Below, piece after piece: positions 45,446 to 54,776 of a stretch of DNA of 64,000 nucleotides. The position numbers and the translations under genes were made by a program. The stretch's first letter is position 1; every line of letters starts with the position of its first letter. The DNA lies in the NCBI RefSeq assembly GCF_000733125.1, contig NZ_JPHU01000009.1, positions 62,001-126,000 of the forward strand, in the 5' to 3' direction. The notes beneath the pieces are model-generated. The model searched no databases. It saw only the letters and a list, made by a program, of their open reading frames with translations, and had not been told where the DNA came from. The DNA comes from Parvularcula oceani. Lineage in GTDB: Bacteria; Pseudomonadota; Alphaproteobacteria; Caulobacterales; Parvularculaceae.

Positions 45446-46396
45446 ATGCCTTCCGTCGCGCTCATCCTGACGCCGCTCTTCGCCTCGATCGGCCTCGGCG
45501 CGCTTTCGGGCTTCCTCCGGATCTTCGGCAGCGCGGAAGCGCGGATCCTGTCGCGCTTCGTCTTCCTGATCGCCATGCCCGTGGCGGTGCTGGACTTCAT
45601 GCAGGCGACCGAGCCGCCGGGCCCCGCCTATGCCGGCCTCATGGCGGGCTATCTTCTCGCCATGCTCGTCTCCGCGGGCCTCGCATTCCTCCTGTCGAGG
45701 CGGCTCCTGGGCCTGACGACGCGGGAAGCGGGCGCTGCGGTGTTCGCCACCATCTGCGGCAATGCGGTCTTTCTGGGCCTGCCCATCGCCTTTTCCGTGC
45801 CGGGCTGGGCGCCGCCCTTTCTCATCCTGATGATTCTCGAGGGAATCTTCGTCTTCGCGATCGGCACGGCCCTGATGACCTGGCCCCTGCCGGGCGAGGC
45901 GCCGCCCCGCGGCGGCGTGCTCGGCACGGCGCTCGGCGCGGCATGGCGGGCCGTGCGCAACCCGATCGTGGTGGCGACCCTCATCGGGCTGGGGCTCGCC
46001 GTTCTTCACGCCGAGCTGCCGGAGGCGGCCAGCGGCTTCCTCGACCTCTTCGGCGGCATAGCCGGACCCGCGGGGCTCTTCGTCCTCGGCCTCTATGTCG
46101 CGATCCTGCCGCGCCAGCAGAAGACGCTCAGCCCGCTTCCCCTGGGCGTGCTGCTTCCGGTCAAGCTGGTCCTGTTCCCGGCCCTGACCGGCCTCTTCGT
46201 CTGGCTGTTCACCGGCGACGAGACCTTCACCGCCGTCGCGCTCCTCTTCACGGGCCTGCCGCCCGCGGTCGCCTCGGTGGTGCAGTCGGCCCATTACCGC
46301 CAATACGAGAACGGCACGGCGGCGCTGGTGACGGGCGGGACGGTGGTGGGCCTCGCCACCGTGACGCTGCTGCTCAGCGTCCTGCTCGGCGGCTGA
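45446..46396 (+). CDS. AEC-family (auxin efflux carrier-like) transporter
   Basis: 316 residues, about ten hydrophobic helices in two halves. The pattern SRFVFLIAMPVAVLDFMQAT and ICGNAVFLGLPIAFSVPGW, with the conserved NPIVVATLIGLGLA, is that of AEC/PIN-like permeases. Substrates in bacteria include malonate and other carboxylates; none can be assigned here. It ends 7 bp before the convergent MFS gene stop. Confidence 0.88.
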   Translation: MPSVALILTPLFASIGLGALSGFLRIFGSAEARILSRFVFLIAMPVAVLDFMQATEPPGPAYAGLMAGYLLAMLVSAGLAFLLSRRLLGLTTREAGAAVFATICGNAVFLGLPIAFSVPGWAPPFLILMILEGIFVFAIGTALMTWPLPGEAPPRGGVLGTALGAAWRAVRNPIVVATLIGLGLAVLHAELPEAASGFLDLFGGIAGPAGLFVLGLYVAILPRQQKTLSPLPLGVLLPVKLVLFPALTGLFVWLFTGDETFTAVALLFTGLPPAVASVVQSAHYRQYENGTAALVTGGTVVGLATVTLLLSVLLGG

Positions 46397-46403
46397 GGCG
46401 CGC

Positions 46404-48008
46404 TTACGCCGCCTCCTCGTCGTCGTCCTCTTCGTGGACGGCCTCTTCGGCATTGGCGCCGTAGACGCGCCGCAGGCCCGCATGGGCCGCTCCCTCTTCG
46501 GGGGAGGTATGCCGCCGCTTCTCGATCGTCCTGTCGATGAAGAAGGCCGCGACGATGGCGCTGAGAATGGTCAGGCCGATCGAGATATAAGTGAGAAGCT
46601 CGAAGCTCTCGACGATCGCCATCCGGTAGTTCCGGCCGACCAGCCCCGTCAGGTCGTCGCCCCCGCCATAGCCCACCGCCCGCGCGCCCGGACCGGCTTC
46701 CTGCCGGAACGCGAAGCTCGCCGCCGCGCCGTAGCCCGCGATGGCGAAGAGGGTCGCCGCCCGCGCGCAGGCATTGTTGATGCCCGAGGCCGCGCCATGG
46801 CTCTTGTCCGGCGTGACGTTGAACAGCGCCGTGTTCATCGCCGGCACGACGAGCGCGATGCCCACGCCGAAGATCATCATCGAGCAGAACGCTCCGACCA
46901 GCGTGCCCGAATAGGGCATGAGGCCCATCGAGAAGAAGGCGGCCACCCCCACCAGCGAGCCCGCGGTCAGCATGGCCCGCGCGCCGAAGCGCCGCGTCAG
47001 CTTCCCCGCGAAGGCGGTCAGGACCAGCATGGGCACGGCGAAGCCCAGAAAGGCGAGGCCGATGCTGTCCACGCCATGGCCGAAGGCGTCGGTCAGATAG
47101 ATCGGATAGAAGATGAAGATGCCGCCGAGACTGCCATAGAGCAGCACGGTGATGACATTGATGGCATTGAAGGTGCGGATGCCGAAGAGCTGCGGCGGCG
47201 CCATGGGCGAGGTCGCCCGCTGTTCGATCTTCACGAGCGCGCCGAGGCCGATCAGGCCGACGAGGAGCGGCGGCCCCCAGACATGCATGCTGTCGAAGCC
47301 CGGCCGCTCTGACAGGGTGATGAGGCCGTAGGCCACTCCGCCGAAGCCCAGCACCGCCGCGAGCGCGCCCTTCCAGTCCACCCGCTCGGGCCGGCGCGGC
47401 GGCTTGCGGGAGGGCACGAGGAACAGGGCGATGAAGAAGGCCGCAGCGCCGAAGGGCAGCGACATCAGGAAAATGGCCTGCCAGCCGATATTCTCGGCGA
47501 GCCATCCGCCGATCGGCGGGCCGAGCGCGGTGAACAGCGCCGAGGCCGCCGACCAGATCCCGATCGCCGTCGCCCGCGCCCGCGCCTCGAAGAAATCGGC
47601 GATCAGCGTCAGCGACATCGGCGTCAGGAGCGCGGCGCCTATGCCCTGCGCCGCCCGCGCGACGATCAGAAGCGTCGCGCTCGGCGCGACGGCGCAGCCG
47701 AGCGAGGCAAGGACGAAGATGAGGATGCCCGCCATGAAGGTGGCGCGGCGCCCGTAGAAATCGCCCACCGCGCCGCCGATCAGCATCAGGCTGGCGAGGA
47801 AGAGCATGTAGATGCTCGCCACCCACAGCATGGCCGCCAGGCTGGCGTTCAGGCCGGCCTGTATCGGGTCGATGGCGAGATTGACGGCGGTGCCGTTGAT
47901 AAAGGCCATGGACGAGCCGGTGATCGACGCGCACAGCACGGCGATCCGCTGCCCGCGCGTGGCCGGAACAGCCTTGGCCTTGGAATTTGTGGCGGGCGCC
48001 TGTGTCAC
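46404..48008 (-). CDS. MFS transporter, DHA2-type (14-helix) drug efflux family
   Basis: 534 residues with roughly 14 membrane helices. Motif A GGAVGDFYGRRATFM and the motif C region GIWSAASALFTALGPPIGGW are those of DHA2 drug:proton antiporters. The cytoplasmic tail is Glu/Asp-rich. GTG start. No TetR or MarR regulator or membrane-fusion partner is adjacent, so the drug range is unknown. Divergent from the 3-hydroxyacyl-CoA dehydrogenase gene. Confidence 0.9.
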   Translation of the reverse strand: MTQAPATNSKAKAVPATRGQRIAVLCASITGSSMAFINGTAVNLAIDPIQAGLNASLAAMLWVASIYMLFLASLMLIGGAVGDFYGRRATFMAGILIFVLASLGCAVAPSATLLIVARAAQGIGAALLTPMSLTLIADFFEARARATAIGIWSAASALFTALGPPIGGWLAENIGWQAIFLMSLPFGAAAFFIALFLVPSRKPPRRPERVDWKGALAAVLGFGGVAYGLITLSERPGFDSMHVWGPPLLVGLIGLGALVKIEQRATSPMAPPQLFGIRTFNAINVITVLLYGSLGGIFIFYPIYLTDAFGHGVDSIGLAFLGFAVPMLVLTAFAGKLTRRFGARAMLTAGSLVGVAAFFSMGLMPYSGTLVGAFCSMMIFGVGIALVVPAMNTALFNVTPDKSHGAASGINNACARAATLFAIAGYGAAASFAFRQEAGPGARAVGYGGGDDLTGLVGRNYRMAIVESFELLTYISIGLTILSAIVAAFFIDRTIEKRRHTSPEEGAAHAGLRRVYGANAEEAVHEEDDDEEAA

Positions 48009-48145
48009 AACCCTCGTCCGGACTGCCGAATGCCGGCCCGCTTAGACGAGTTTGCCGGGCTGCGGCACCCCGTCTCCGCCCAAGCATTGCTGCACTGCGG
48101 AAAAACGGTAGGCTATGCGAAAGAGAACGGCTCGAGGAGCAGGAC

Positions 48146-49024
48146 ATGGCGGAAATGAAGACGGTCGGGGTGATTGGTGCAGGGCAGATGGGCGGCGGCA
48201 TCGCCCATGTCCTCTCGCTCGCGGGCTATGACGTGCCGCTCCACGACGTCAGCATGGAAGCGGTGGCGGCCGGCCGCGAGGCGATCGAGCAGAACATGGC
48301 CCGCCAGGTGAACAAGGGAACCACCACCCAGGAGGACATGACCGCTGCGCTCGGCCGGATCACGCCCTGCGAGAGCCTCTCCGGCCTCGCCTCATGCGAC
48401 ATGGTGATCGAGGCCGCCACCGAGAACATCGACATCAAGAAGACGATCTTCCGCGACCTCTCGGCCGTCCTCCAGAAGGACGGCATCATCGCGACCAACA
48501 CCTCCTCGATCTCGATCACCGCTCTGGCCGCCGCGACCGACCGGCCAGAGCGCTTCATCGGCCTTCATTTCATGAACCCCGTGCCGGTCATGAAGCTCGT
48601 CGAGATCATCCGCGGCATCGCCACCAGCCAGGACACGTTCGACACGGCGCGGGACCTCGCCCTTCACCTGGGCAAGACGGCGACCGTGTCGGAGGATTTT
48701 CCCGGCTTCATCGTCAACCGCATCCTGATGCCGATGATCAACGAAGCGATCTACACGCTCTATGAGGGGGTGGGCACGGTCGATGCGATCGATACCGGCA
48801 TGAAGCTCGGCGCCAACCATCCGATGGGTCCGCTCCAGCTCGCCGACTTCATCGGGCTCGATACCTGCCTGTCGATCATGCAGGTCCTCTATGAAGGCCT
48901 CGCGGATTCGAAATACCGCCCCTGCCCGCTGCTCGTGAAATATGTCGAGGCGGGCTGGCTCGGCCGGAAGGCCGGGCGCGGGTTCTACGACTATTCGGGC
49001 GAGGAGCCGGTGCCCACCCGCTGA
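48146..49024 (+). CDS. 3-hydroxybutyryl-CoA dehydrogenase family protein
   Basis: 292 residues. NAD-binding loop VGVIGAGQMGGGIA, then NTSSISITALA, the catalytic-His segment GLHFMNPVPVMKLVEII and the C-terminal EGVGTVDAIDTGMKLGANHP. Single-domain enzyme oxidising 3-hydroxyacyl-CoA (butyryl length is typical). ATG with GAGGAG upstream; a TTGCTG-N17-AGGCTA element at about 48090-48118 could be a housekeeping promoter. It could also belong to PHB or branched-chain metabolism. Confidence 0.9.
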   Translation: MAEMKTVGVIGAGQMGGGIAHVLSLAGYDVPLHDVSMEAVAAGREAIEQNMARQVNKGTTTQEDMTAALGRITPCESLSGLASCDMVIEAATENIDIKKTIFRDLSAVLQKDGIIATNTSSISITALAAATDRPERFIGLHFMNPVPVMKLVEIIRGIATSQDTFDTARDLALHLGKTATVSEDFPGFIVNRILMPMINEAIYTLYEGVGTVDAIDTGMKLGANHPMGPLQLADFIGLDTCLSIMQVLYEGLADSKYRPCPLLVKYVEAGWLGRKAGRGFYDYSGEEPVPTR

Positions 49025-49031
49025 GGCGCCG

Positions 49032-49460
49032 TCAGCAGAAGCGGGCGCGGATGCGGGCCTCGAGCTCGTCGCGCACGGCGCGGTAGGCCTCGAGCACCGC
49101 TTCGCGGCTGCCGCGCACATTGGTGGGGTTCTCGGTGTCCCAGAACTCCACGCGCACATCGTGGCGGCGCGCCTCGGCGGCCGCCTCCGGCGTCAGCGCG
49201 ATGACGAGGTCGTAGCTCCCGGTCTCCACCTTGCTGAAATCCTGCGGATCCCGGCTCGGCACGGGAATGTCCGCCTCTCGCAGGACCTCGGCCGCGAAGG
49301 GGTCGAGAATGCCTTCATAGACGCCGCAGCTGTCCACGCGGACCCGGTCGCGCAGAAGCTTGCGCGCGATCGCTTCGGCCATCGGGCTGCGCACCGAATT
49401 CATGTTGCAGGCGAATAGGATCGCGCGGATCCGGTCCGCCTCCCCCCGCTCCTCCGTCAT
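49032..49460 (-). CDS. Low-molecular-weight phosphatase / arsenate-reductase fold protein
   Basis: 142 residues. The active-site loop ACNMNSVRSPMAEA has Cys18 with the CX5RS pattern, and the general-acid region reads FWDTENP. This fold covers protein-tyrosine phosphatases and arsenate reductases. With no ars genes nearby, phosphatase is more likely. It overlaps the UPF0262 gene by 4 bases, a pairing known from other alphaproteobacteria. Confidence 0.85.
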   Translation of the reverse strand: MTEERGEADRIRAILFACNMNSVRSPMAEAIARKLLRDRVRVDSCGVYEGILDPFAAEVLREADIPVPSRDPQDFSKVETGSYDLVIALTPEAAAEARRHDVRVEFWDTENPTNVRGSREAVLEAYRAVRDELEARIRARFC

Positions 49461-49948
49461 ACGTCCCCCCTGTTCGAGGCGCGCATGGAGAACGAGCAGA
49501 TGAGGGTGAAGAGGCGCCGCGCCGTGTCGAAGTCGACCGTGATCTTGCCCTCCAGCCGCTCCATCAGCGTCCGCGTCCCCTCGTCGTGGACGGCCCGCCG
49601 CGCCATGTCGATGGTCTCGAGTTTCTCCGGCATCGCCCCGCGGACCGCGTCGTAATAGGTCTCGCAGAGCATGAAGTAGTCCTTGATCGTCTTCTTCAGC
49701 GGGCTGAGCGAGAGGTGATGGGCGGCGACCGGCTCTCCGTCCTCGGTCTTCACGTCGAAGACGAGGCGTCCGTCGCGCTCGGCGAGGAGAAGGCCGTAGG
49801 GACCTTCATAGTCCGCCTCGCAAGGCCGGAAGCTGTTCTCCGCGAGGAGATCGTGCATCGCCACCTTGCGCTCATGGTCGATGTCGCTGGTGGTGGCGGA
49901 GAGGGATTCGGCATCGACATCGATGCTGACGAGGCGATGATCAGGCAT
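49457..49948 (-). CDS. UPF0262 family protein
   Basis: 163 residues, cytoplasmic. VSIDVDAESLSATTSDIDHE, HHLSLSPLKKTIKDYFMLCE and DEGTRTLMERLEGKITVDFD identify UPF0262, an alphaproteobacterial family without assigned function. Its stop overlaps the start of the phosphatase gene, which suggests the two products work together. Confidence 0.9.
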   Translation of the reverse strand: MPDHRLVSIDVDAESLSATTSDIDHERKVAMHDLLAENSFRPCEADYEGPYGLLLAERDGRLVFDVKTEDGEPVAAHHLSLSPLKKTIKDYFMLCETYYDAVRGAMPEKLETIDMARRAVHDEGTRTLMERLEGKITVDFDTARRLFTLICSFSMRASNRGDV

Positions 49949-49992
49949 GGTGCCGCCCTAGCCGCCCCGCGGCAGCGTGCAAAGCCGCCCTG

Positions 49993-50445
49993 TCACAGGC
50001 GCAGCCGCCGGGCCGGATCGCGCGACCGGCCATTCTCGCGCAGCTCGAAGTGCAGATGCGCCCCGGTGGCGTTGCCGGTGCGCCCGACAAAGCCGATCAC
50101 CTGCCCTCGCGCGACTGTCTCGCCGTGCCCGACGGCGAAGTCCGACAGATGGGCGTAATAGGTCTGCGCCCCGCCGCCGTGATCGAGCACGACGAGATTT
50201 CCGAAGCCGCGCTGCACCCCGCGAAAGGAGACGCGGCCCGATGCCGCCGCGGCGACGGGCGTGCCGTGCGGCGCGCGCAGATCCATTCCGGCATGGGGCT
50301 TGCGCCCCCGCCCGCGATGTTCCCCGAAGGCGGAGCTGAGGCTCGCGCCCTCGACCGGCATCAGGAAGGCCTCCGGGGCCGCCGGGCGCGAGGCGCAGGC
50401 CGCGCAGAGAAGGGTCAGGGCCGCAATGGGAAGGCATTTGCGCAT
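49993..50445 (-). CDS. Small LytM/M23-domain peptidase, probable lipoprotein
   Basis: 150 residues: a hydrophobic leader ending in LLCAAC (an imperfect lipobox) and an M23 domain with HAGMDLRAPHG and the GAHLHFEL zinc motif. Both zinc ligand pairs are present, so it is likely an active peptidoglycan endopeptidase or a LytM activator. It lacks the coiled coil of EnvC or NlpD. Monocistronic by spacing, divergent from uppP. Confidence 0.87.
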   Translation of the reverse strand: MRKCLPIAALTLLCAACASRPAAPEAFLMPVEGASLSSAFGEHRGRGRKPHAGMDLRAPHGTPVAAAASGRVSFRGVQRGFGNLVVLDHGGGAQTYYAHLSDFAVGHGETVARGQVIGFVGRTGNATGAHLHFELRENGRSRDPARRLRL

Positions 50446-50587
50446 GCAAAGCCTCTAGCGCGAACCGCCTTCTCAACCGTAACCAGGCGCGAGACTCTCT
50501 TCGCCGCCGGCAGCGGCCGGCCACTTCCGCAACCCTTCATGAACCATTTCCCGCCCAGACCGGGGCACCTTTCCGGACGCGCTCTTC

Positions 50588-51385
50588 ATGTTCCTGTTTC
50601 AACTCGCCCTCCTCGCCATCATCCAGGGGCTGACGGAATTCATTCCCGTCTCCTCCTCGGCGCATCTCATCCTGCCGGCGGCCCTGATCGACGGCTTCGA
50701 GGATCAGGGGCCCCTGATCGACATCGCCGCCCATGTCGGCTCGCTCGGCGCGGTGCTGATCTATTTCCGGCATGAGAGCCTGCGCCTGTTCCAGGGCGGC
50801 CTCGACGCGGCGAGGTTCAGGAGCACGCAGAACCGGCGCCTGTTCCTCCTGATCGCGGCGGCGACGATCCCGATCCTGCTCGTGGGCGGCGTCCTGGCGG
50901 TCACTGGCATCGCCGACAGGCTGCGCGAACCGGTCGTCATCGCCTGGGCGAGCATCGGGTTCGGCGTCCTCCTGTGGTTCTCGGACCGGCAGGCGGTGTC
51001 GCGGGATCACCTTCCCGGAAGCTGGCGCGCCGCGCTCGTCATCGGCGCCGCGCAGGCGCTGGCGGTCATTCCCGGCACCTCCCGCTCGGGGATCACGATC
51101 ACCGCGGCCCGCTATCTCGGCTTCAGCCGGCCCGAAGCGGCCCGCTTCTCCATGCTCCTCGCCATCCCGACCATCGCCGCTTTCGGCCTCTATGCCGGCA
51201 TCCAGATCTTCGAGGAGGGCTCGGCGGCTTCGGTCGAGGCCGCGCTCCTGGTCGCGCTGTTCTCTCTCCTCTCGGCCTGGGGCGCGATCGCCGTCTTCAT
51301 GCGGCTAGCAGAGCGCACCAGTTTCACGCCCTTCGTGATCTACAGGATTGCTCTCGGCATCGTACTTCTCGCGATTTTCATCTAA
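50588..51385 (+). CDS. uppP: Undecaprenyl-diphosphatase
   Basis: 265 residues, about eight helices. The active-site motifs IIQGLTEFIPVSSSAHLILP (Glu17) and PGTSRSGITIT are clear. It dephosphorylates undecaprenyl diphosphate to recycle the lipid carrier for peptidoglycan and other glycans, and confers bacitracin tolerance. No adjacent cotranscribed gene; the DUF1150 gene follows after 214 bp. Confidence 0.95.
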   Translation: MFLFQLALLAIIQGLTEFIPVSSSAHLILPAALIDGFEDQGPLIDIAAHVGSLGAVLIYFRHESLRLFQGGLDAARFRSTQNRRLFLLIAAATIPILLVGGVLAVTGIADRLREPVVIAWASIGFGVLLWFSDRQAVSRDHLPGSWRAALVIGAAQALAVIPGTSRSGITITAARYLGFSRPEAARFSMLLAIPTIAAFGLYAGIQIFEEGSAASVEAALLVALFSLLSAWGAIAVFMRLAERTSFTPFVIYRIALGIVLLAIFI

Positions 51386-51599
51386 CCGATATTGCTCACG
51401 CCCCTGTGATCGTTACGTTGTCCGGACGGGGCAGGTGCCGCCGGTCCGCGAAGGGCCGGCAAGGCGGCGGAACCGGGCGCGGCATCGGTTGACGCAGCGT
51501 TAACGTTTCCGTGAGTAGCCTTTTCCCGTCCGGAGCGCGCGCAGGGCGCCTTCGGCCAGAAGAAGGCCAAGCACGGGCCGGGCAGAAAGGGCGAGACTC

Positions 51600-51872
51600 A
51601 TGAAAATCGAGAGCCGCGAAAAGGACCACGCGCCGGTTCGGGCACAGTCCGACGAAGCACAGCGCAAGATCTGCTATGTCCGTCCGGTGCTCGCGCGGGA
51701 CGTGCGGGACGAGATCGAGGACGATGCCGACAACCCCGTCAGCTTCAGCGACGACAGCGTGCTCTATGCGCTGCATGCCGCGGACGGCGCGCGCATCGCG
51801 CTGATGAGCGACCGGGACATCGCCTTCGCGGCGGCCAGGCAGCACGAAATGATGCCGGTCAGCCTGCATTGA
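51600..51872 (+). CDS. DUF1150 family protein
   Basis: 90 residues. The C-terminal part, VLYALHAADGARIALMSDRD and AFAAARQHEMMPVSLH, is the DUF1150 signature. The family is small, alphaproteobacterial and often next to small heat-shock protein genes; none is adjacent here. ATG with AAAGGGCGAG upstream. Function unknown. A TTGACG element at 51489-51494 may belong to its promoter. Confidence 0.85.
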   Translation: MKIESREKDHAPVRAQSDEAQRKICYVRPVLARDVRDEIEDDADNPVSFSDDSVLYALHAADGARIALMSDRDIAFAAARQHEMMPVSLH

Positions 51873-51891
51873 AGCTGCCCTTCCCGACATG

Positions 51892-51923
51892 AAAAAAGGC
51901 CCGCCTCTCCGGCGGGCTTTTTT
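51892..51923. terminator. Bidirectional terminator between DUF1150 gene and ptsN
   Basis: AAAAAAGGCCCGCC, loop TCTCC, GGCGGGCTTTTTT. T-runs follow on both strands, so it serves the rightward DUF1150 gene and the leftward rpoN-ptsN block. Confidence 0.92.
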
Positions 51924-51947
51924 GTTTCGGTTCCTGAAGACGGGGGC

Positions 51948-52415
51948 CTAGGCCGCCTCGACCGCGTCCTCCCCCGCGAGGATCGTGTAGAGGGCCTCCG
52001 GGCTCTGCGCGCCGCGCAGGGCCGTCTGAATGTCCTTGCTGCGCAGGCGGCGGGCGACCCGGGACAGTGCCTTGAGGTGGCCTGCATCGTCTCCCTCGGG
52101 CGCGAGGAGGAGGAAGACCAGGTCCACCGGCTCGTCATCGACGGAGTCGAAATCGACAGGCTCGGCCAATTGCAGCATCACCCCGCAGATCTCGCGCACC
52201 GGCGCCTTGCCGTGCGGAACGGCGATGCCGCGCCCGATACCGGTCGAACCGAGCCGCTCCCGCTCGGTGAGCGTGGCCAGCACTGCCTCCTCGTCCAGAT
52301 CGAAGGCCGAGGCCGCCTGGCGGCTGAGCCGCGCGAGCACGTCCCGCTGGCAACGGGCCGGCACGCCGACGAGGACATTTTGGGTGCGCAAAAGGTCTTT
52401 GATATCGTTCGCCAT
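51948..52415 (-). CDS. ptsN: PTS nitrogen-regulatory EIIA (PtsN)
   Basis: 155 residues. EIIA-Ntr domain with the phosphorylated histidine in GIAVPHGK (His68) and RERLGSTGIGRG. Part of the phosphate relay PtsP-NPr-PtsN that reports nitrogen and potassium status; it has no sugar. Last gene of the lptC-lptA-lptB-rpoN-hpf-ptsN order and followed by a terminator. Start ATG with no clear ribosome site. Confidence 0.95.
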   Translation of the reverse strand: MANDIKDLLRTQNVLVGVPARCQRDVLARLSRQAASAFDLDEEAVLATLTERERLGSTGIGRGIAVPHGKAPVREICGVMLQLAEPVDFDSVDDEPVDLVFLLLAPEGDDAGHLKALSRVARRLRSKDIQTALRGAQSPEALYTILAGEDAVEAA

Positions 52416-52568
52416 GTCATACCGCCCCGCCCTGTCCGGGCACGTGTTGCGATGTCGACTCCCGCCCTGCCGAGAGGGTGGCCCGACTAGAGGAGCCCTT
52501 CCTCCCGCGCAAGCGGAAGATCGCTCAGGAGAGGAAGAGGAGGCAAGGGCCGGACCATTGGCGGGCGT

Positions 52569-53159
52569 TCAGGCCGATCCGCCGTCGATCCAGCCGACAT
52601 TCCCGTCCTCTCGCCGATAGACGACCGAGAGGTCGCCATGCGCCGCATTCCGGAACATCACCACCGGCTCGTCGCCGACATCGAGCTGCATGACCGCGTC
52701 CGAGACCGTCATGCGCCGCAATTGCGCCGGCCGCTCCGCGATGACGAGCGGCGGCTCCTCGGTCTCTTCCTCTTCCAGTGACGGCGCCTGGAGGACGTAG
52801 GACGAGGCGATCTCCGCCGGGAGAGGCGCGCGATTATTGGCGTGGTGGTCCTTGAGCCGCCGCTTGTAGCGGCGCACGCGCTTGTCGAGCTTGGCGAGGG
52901 CGTCGTCGAAGGCGCTATGCGCGTCGCCCGCCTGCCCCTGCGTCGTCAGGAACACGCCGGACGCCAGGTGCAGCACGATCTCGCAGGAGAACTCCCTGCC
53001 CTTGGTGTCGCCGTCCCTGGCGCCGGTCTTGCCGAAGGTGACCTGCGCCTCCGCCGACCGGTCGAAATACTTCTTCACACAGGAGGAGACGGCCTCACGA
53101 ACGTGCGTCTGCAGCGCGTCGCCGAGGTCCATCGACTTGCCCGAGATCTGAATGTCCAT
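52569..53159 (-). CDS. hpf: Long-form ribosome hibernation promoting factor
   Basis: 196 residues, long HPF. The N-terminal HPF/YfiA domain (about 1-105: IQISGKSMDLGDALQTHV and DDALAKLDKRVRRYKRRLKD) is joined by an acidic linker to the C-terminal dimerisation domain (VSDAVMQLDVGDEPVVMFRN). It dimerises ribosomes in stationary phase. ATG with AAGGAG upstream. Its place between rpoN and ptsN is canonical. Confidence 0.95.
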   Translation of the reverse strand: MDIQISGKSMDLGDALQTHVREAVSSCVKKYFDRSAEAQVTFGKTGARDGDTKGREFSCEIVLHLASGVFLTTQGQAGDAHSAFDDALAKLDKRVRRYKRRLKDHHANNRAPLPAEIASSYVLQAPSLEEEETEEPPLVIAERPAQLRRMTVSDAVMQLDVGDEPVVMFRNAAHGDLSVVYRREDGNVGWIDGGSA

Positions 53160-53245
53160 GTGGTACTCCTTCTGCCGGATAGACGAAGGATTCTATGACG
53201 GCTGCGACGAAAAGCGACAAATTCCGCCAGCAGCTTGGGCGTTCG

Positions 53246-54724
53246 TCAGATCGCTCTCTTCGCCATGCGCTTGCGCTGGACCGAGGATGGAAGGCCCAGC
53301 GCCTCGCGGTATTTCGCGACCGTTCTCCGAGCGATATCAATGTTTTCGGAGGCCAGGATCTCGACCAGCCTGTCATCGGACAGGGGCGCGTGCGGGTCTT
53401 CCTTCCCGATCAGCTCCCGGATGCGCTGGCGCACGCTCTCGGCCGAATAGCTGCCCTCGCCATGCTTGGACGCGATGGCGGCGGTGAAGAAGTACTTCAT
53501 CTCGAAGGTGCCGCGCGGCGTGTGGATATACTTGTTCGAGGTGACGCGGCTGACCGTCGATTCGTGCATCTCGATCGCATCCGCGATCGTCTTGAGGTTG
53601 AGCGGACGCAAATGGCGGATGCCTTCAACGAGGAAGGCATCCTGGTGCTTCACGATCTGCAGGGCGACCTTGAGGATGGTCCGCGCGCGCTGGTCGAGCG
53701 ACTTCACCAGCCAGTTGGCGTTGGACATCTGCTCGTTGAGGAAGCTCTTGGTCTCCTGCCCGTCCGATGCTGACGACATGCGCGCGAAATAGCGCTCATT
53801 CGCGATGATCTTGGGCAGGGTCTCCTGGTTCAGCTCGACCTTCCAGCCGCCATCCTCGGCCTCGGTCACATAGACGTCCGGGATGACGACCTGGACGTCG
53901 TCCCGGCCATAGGCGAGGCCAGGCTTGGGGTTGAGCGTCCGGATGAGCGCGATGTTGTCGCGCAGCTGGGTCTCGGACAGCCCGCAATTGCGCCGCAGCG
54001 ACGGCAGGTCATGGGTGCCGAGCAGGTGAATGTTCTGGAGGAACAGATCCATCTCGGGCGTCAGCAGGCCCTGGTCGCGCAGTTGGAGGCGCAGGCATTC
54101 CTCGAGATTCCGCGCCGCCACGCCCGAGGGCTCGAAACCCTGCAGGAGCCGCATGGTCCGGCGCACTTCCGGCGCCTCGGCGCCCAAGCGCTCCGCCACC
54201 TCGTCAGTGTCGGCGCGCAGATAGCCACCATCGTCGATCATATCGATGAGATGCGCGCCGATCATCAGCTGCACCTCGTCCCGGGTCGCAAGATGAAGCT
54301 GCTCGGTCAGGTGCTCGGCCAGAGTGATCTCGTGCGCGGCCTGTGCGAGCGGATCATATTCCTCGGAAAGCTGCTGGCGGCTGCCCGAGACGGACGACCA
54401 GTCCCCAGCGCCCGCATCGCCGGCACCCGAAGCGGCATCTCCCGGCGCGGCGTCCGCATCGACATTGGCGTAATCGGTGTCGAGGGTCGAGACATCGGCC
54501 GACGCGCCGGCATCCGCCCGCTCCTCGCTCCGCTCCGTCTCGCCGCGTTCCTTCGCGTTCGCGCGTTCGTCGCGTTCGAGGAACGGGTTCTCCTCGAGCT
54601 GTCCCTCGACGAATTCGGCGAGTTCGAGATTGGTGAGCTGGAGCAGCTTGATCGCCTGCTGCAGCTGGGGCGTCATGACCAATTGCTGGCCCTGACGGAT
54701 GTCGAGCTTTTGCGAAAGCGTCAT
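53246..54724 (-). CDS. rpoN: RNA polymerase sigma-54 factor
   Basis: 492 residues. Region I QGQQLVMTPQLQQAIKLLQL, a long acidic region II (about 55-130), the core-binding domain, and the C-terminal helix-turn-helix and RpoN box ARRTVAKYREALGLP followed by SSVQRKR. It directs transcription from -24/-12 promoters with AAA+ activators. It sits between lptB and hpf. No sigma-54 activator is in the window. Confidence 0.96.
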   Translation of the reverse strand: MTLSQKLDIRQGQQLVMTPQLQQAIKLLQLTNLELAEFVEGQLEENPFLERDERANAKERGETERSEERADAGASADVSTLDTDYANVDADAAPGDAASGAGDAGAGDWSSVSGSRQQLSEEYDPLAQAAHEITLAEHLTEQLHLATRDEVQLMIGAHLIDMIDDGGYLRADTDEVAERLGAEAPEVRRTMRLLQGFEPSGVAARNLEECLRLQLRDQGLLTPEMDLFLQNIHLLGTHDLPSLRRNCGLSETQLRDNIALIRTLNPKPGLAYGRDDVQVVIPDVYVTEAEDGGWKVELNQETLPKIIANERYFARMSSASDGQETKSFLNEQMSNANWLVKSLDQRARTILKVALQIVKHQDAFLVEGIRHLRPLNLKTIADAIEMHESTVSRVTSNKYIHTPRGTFEMKYFFTAAIASKHGEGSYSAESVRQRIRELIGKEDPHAPLSDDRLVEILASENIDIARRTVAKYREALGLPSSVQRKRMAKRAI

Positions 54725-54776
54725 GCCGGTCCTGTTCCAATGACGGGAGCGGAGGCCGCTCCATTCGCCTCAGGAC

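Noticed and set aside
49032-49460. Arsenate reductase with an arsenic resistance locus
   Set aside because: The fold fits, but there is no arsR, arsB or acr3 in the vicinity and the gene is coupled to UPF0262 instead.
51465-51500. GGAAC upstream of the DUF1150 gene
   Set aside because: The GTT that follows is 14 bases away; spacing does not fit an EcfG promoter.
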